A stretch of 12,797 bases of DNA, from the NCBI GenBank assembly GCA_025352845.1, contig JANXSC010000149.1:1-12797 (forward strand), written 5' to 3'. Of the stretch, positions 12,080 to 12,797 are shown piece after piece; position 1 is the stretch's first letter, and each line of letters begins with the position of its first letter. Under the pieces are notes generated by a model. It did no database searches. It was not told where the DNA came from and saw only the letters and a list, made by a program, of their open reading frames with translations. Made by a program: the position numbers and the translations under genes. This stretch comes from Opitutaceae bacterium. GTDB lineage: Bacteria; Verrucomicrobiota; Verrucomicrobiia; Opitutales; Opitutaceae.

Positions 12080-12797
12080 ATGCTCGCGACCGCCAGTCTT
12101 ACGATCCTTGCCGAATCCGAGTGGCGCGAACGCCAGCGTGCGCACGAGGCACGCGTCCGCGCCTGGACCGATCCGCACCAAGCCCGCGCCGCCTACGGCG
12201 AAAAACACCCGGTCCACGATTTTCTTTTTACCTACTACGCCTTCCGCCCCGCGTGGCTGCGCCGCTGGCATCCGGGACCGGACGTCGCACTCGCTGGCGA
12301 AATGGCACGCGCGTTTCTCCGCTGGCCCGAATATCGCGAGGTCGAATGTGGCACGCGCGTCTCGCCCGTGATTTCAACACCCAATCCCCAACACGGGCAG
12401 GATGCCCGTGCCACGCCCGCCATCGCCCTCGATCCTGCGGCGCTGCCAGCCCACCGCCGCGAGTTTGTCGCGTGGCTCCACACGATGCTCGGCGCGATGC
12501 AGACGCGTCCCGCCTTCTTCGGCTGCTTCGGCCTGCACGAGTGGGCGATGATTTACCGGCAGACTCCCGACGAAGTGCGGCACAACGCCTATCCGCTCCG
12601 CTTCGCGCCCGCCGAACTCGCGCGCATCGTCGGGGCCTCGCCGATCACGTGCTCGCATTTCGACGCGTTTCGTTTTTTCACGGAGCCCGCGCGCCCACTC
12701 AACAAGCTCCAGCCTACGCGCACCGACACCGCGCAGCTCGAGCAACGTGGCTGCCTGCACGCCAACATGGATCTCTACAAGTGGGCCTTCAAACTCG
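12080..12797 (+). CDS. conserved protein, relatives often named 3-methyladenine DNA glycosylase (3' end outside window)
   Basis: The frame is open from ATG 12080 to the window edge, giving 239 residues of a protein of roughly 300. Conserved-looking blocks are AYGEKHPVHDFLFTYYAFRP (39-58), LRRWHPGPD (60-68), FFGCFGLHEWAMIYR (146-160), HFDAFRFFTEPARPLN (193-208) and GCLHANMDLYKWAFKL (224-239). I recall similar blocks in actinobacterial proteins annotated '3-methyladenine DNA glycosylase'. I know of no proof for that activity, and no helix-hairpin-helix motif of classical glycosylases is visible. The gene starts 8 nt after the kinase stop, so it is probably cotranscribed. Residues about 90-112 are encoded by a palindromic repeat inserted in frame, and that segment lies between conserved blocks. 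The leader CCTGATTTCCCTG has no Shine-Dalgarno sequence. Confidence 0.75.
   Translation, partial: MLATASLTILAESEWRERQRAHEARVRAWTDPHQARAAYGEKHPVHDFLFTYYAFRPAWLRRWHPGPDVALAGEMARAFLRWPEYREVECGTRVSPVISTPNPQHGQDARATPAIALDPAALPAHRREFVAWLHTMLGAMQTRPAFFGCFGLHEWAMIYRQTPDEVRHNAYPLRFAPAELARIVGASPITCSHFDAFRFFTEPARPLNKLQPTRTDTAQLEQRGCLHANMDLYKWAFKL
12348..12414. repeat. palindromic repeat (GTGGCACGGGC...GCCCGTG type) inside a coding sequence
   Basis: The 23-nt left arm (12348-12370) and right arm (12392-12414) are inverted copies with 19 of 23 matches, both ending in GTGGCACG outwards, around a 21-nt loop. The right arm reads on the minus strand as GTGGCACGGGCATCCTGCCC, a repeat I recognise as widespread in Verrucomicrobiota intergenic DNA. 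It is translated here in frame as GTRVSPVISTPNPQHGQDARA. Confidence 0.82.

Overview
The window is a high-GC bacterial segment that looks like Verrucomicrobiota, most likely Opitutaceae. This is inferred from the gene families and repeats, because no rRNA or marker gene is present. Pointers are a Tat-exported Gfo/Idh/MocA oxidoreductase beside a DUF6807 (PmoA-like) protein, an exported CBM9-like/PKD protein, several dispersed palindromic repeats of the kind common in that group, and start sites preceded by pyrimidine-rich leaders instead of Shine-Dalgarno sequences.

Layout. Positions 1-243 hold the 3' end of an alpha/beta hydrolase. Positions 345-1018 hold a small toxin-antitoxin-like pair (UPF0175 antitoxin, DUF3368/PIN toxin). 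The toxin reading frame is broken by an apparent one-base insertion and restored by an apparent one-base deletion. Positions 1076-8642 are a run of minus-strand genes for exported proteins: a small secreted protein, a CBM9-like/PKD protein, a protein with a degenerate metallopeptidase-like domain and a helical-repeat C-terminus, a Tat-exported oxidoreductase, a DUF6807 protein and a DUF481 outer-membrane barrel. Two clear intrinsic terminators (4642-4668 and 7459-7484) divide this block. Positions 8805-9722 hold a plus-strand RNA-methyltransferase-like gene, convergent with a VOC/glyoxalase-like gene at 9770-10231. From 10340 to the right edge lies a plus-strand cluster: a SIS-domain phosphosugar protein, a BadF/NagK-type amino-sugar kinase, and a conserved protein cut by the window edge whose relatives are often named 3-methyladenine DNA glycosylase.

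How the genes fit together. The minus block suggests surface handling of carbohydrate or glycoside: sugar binding, sugar oxidoreduction and an outer-membrane barrel. The right-hand cluster suggests amino-sugar phosphorylation and processing. These are inferences from families and context.

The most distinctive feature is repeat invasion. At least five repeat elements lie in 12.8 kb, and two sit inside genes with the reading frame kept open: a 7-bp tandem repeat in the kinase gene and a 67-bp palindrome in the last gene. I found no CRISPR array, tRNA, rRNA, transposase or phage gene.
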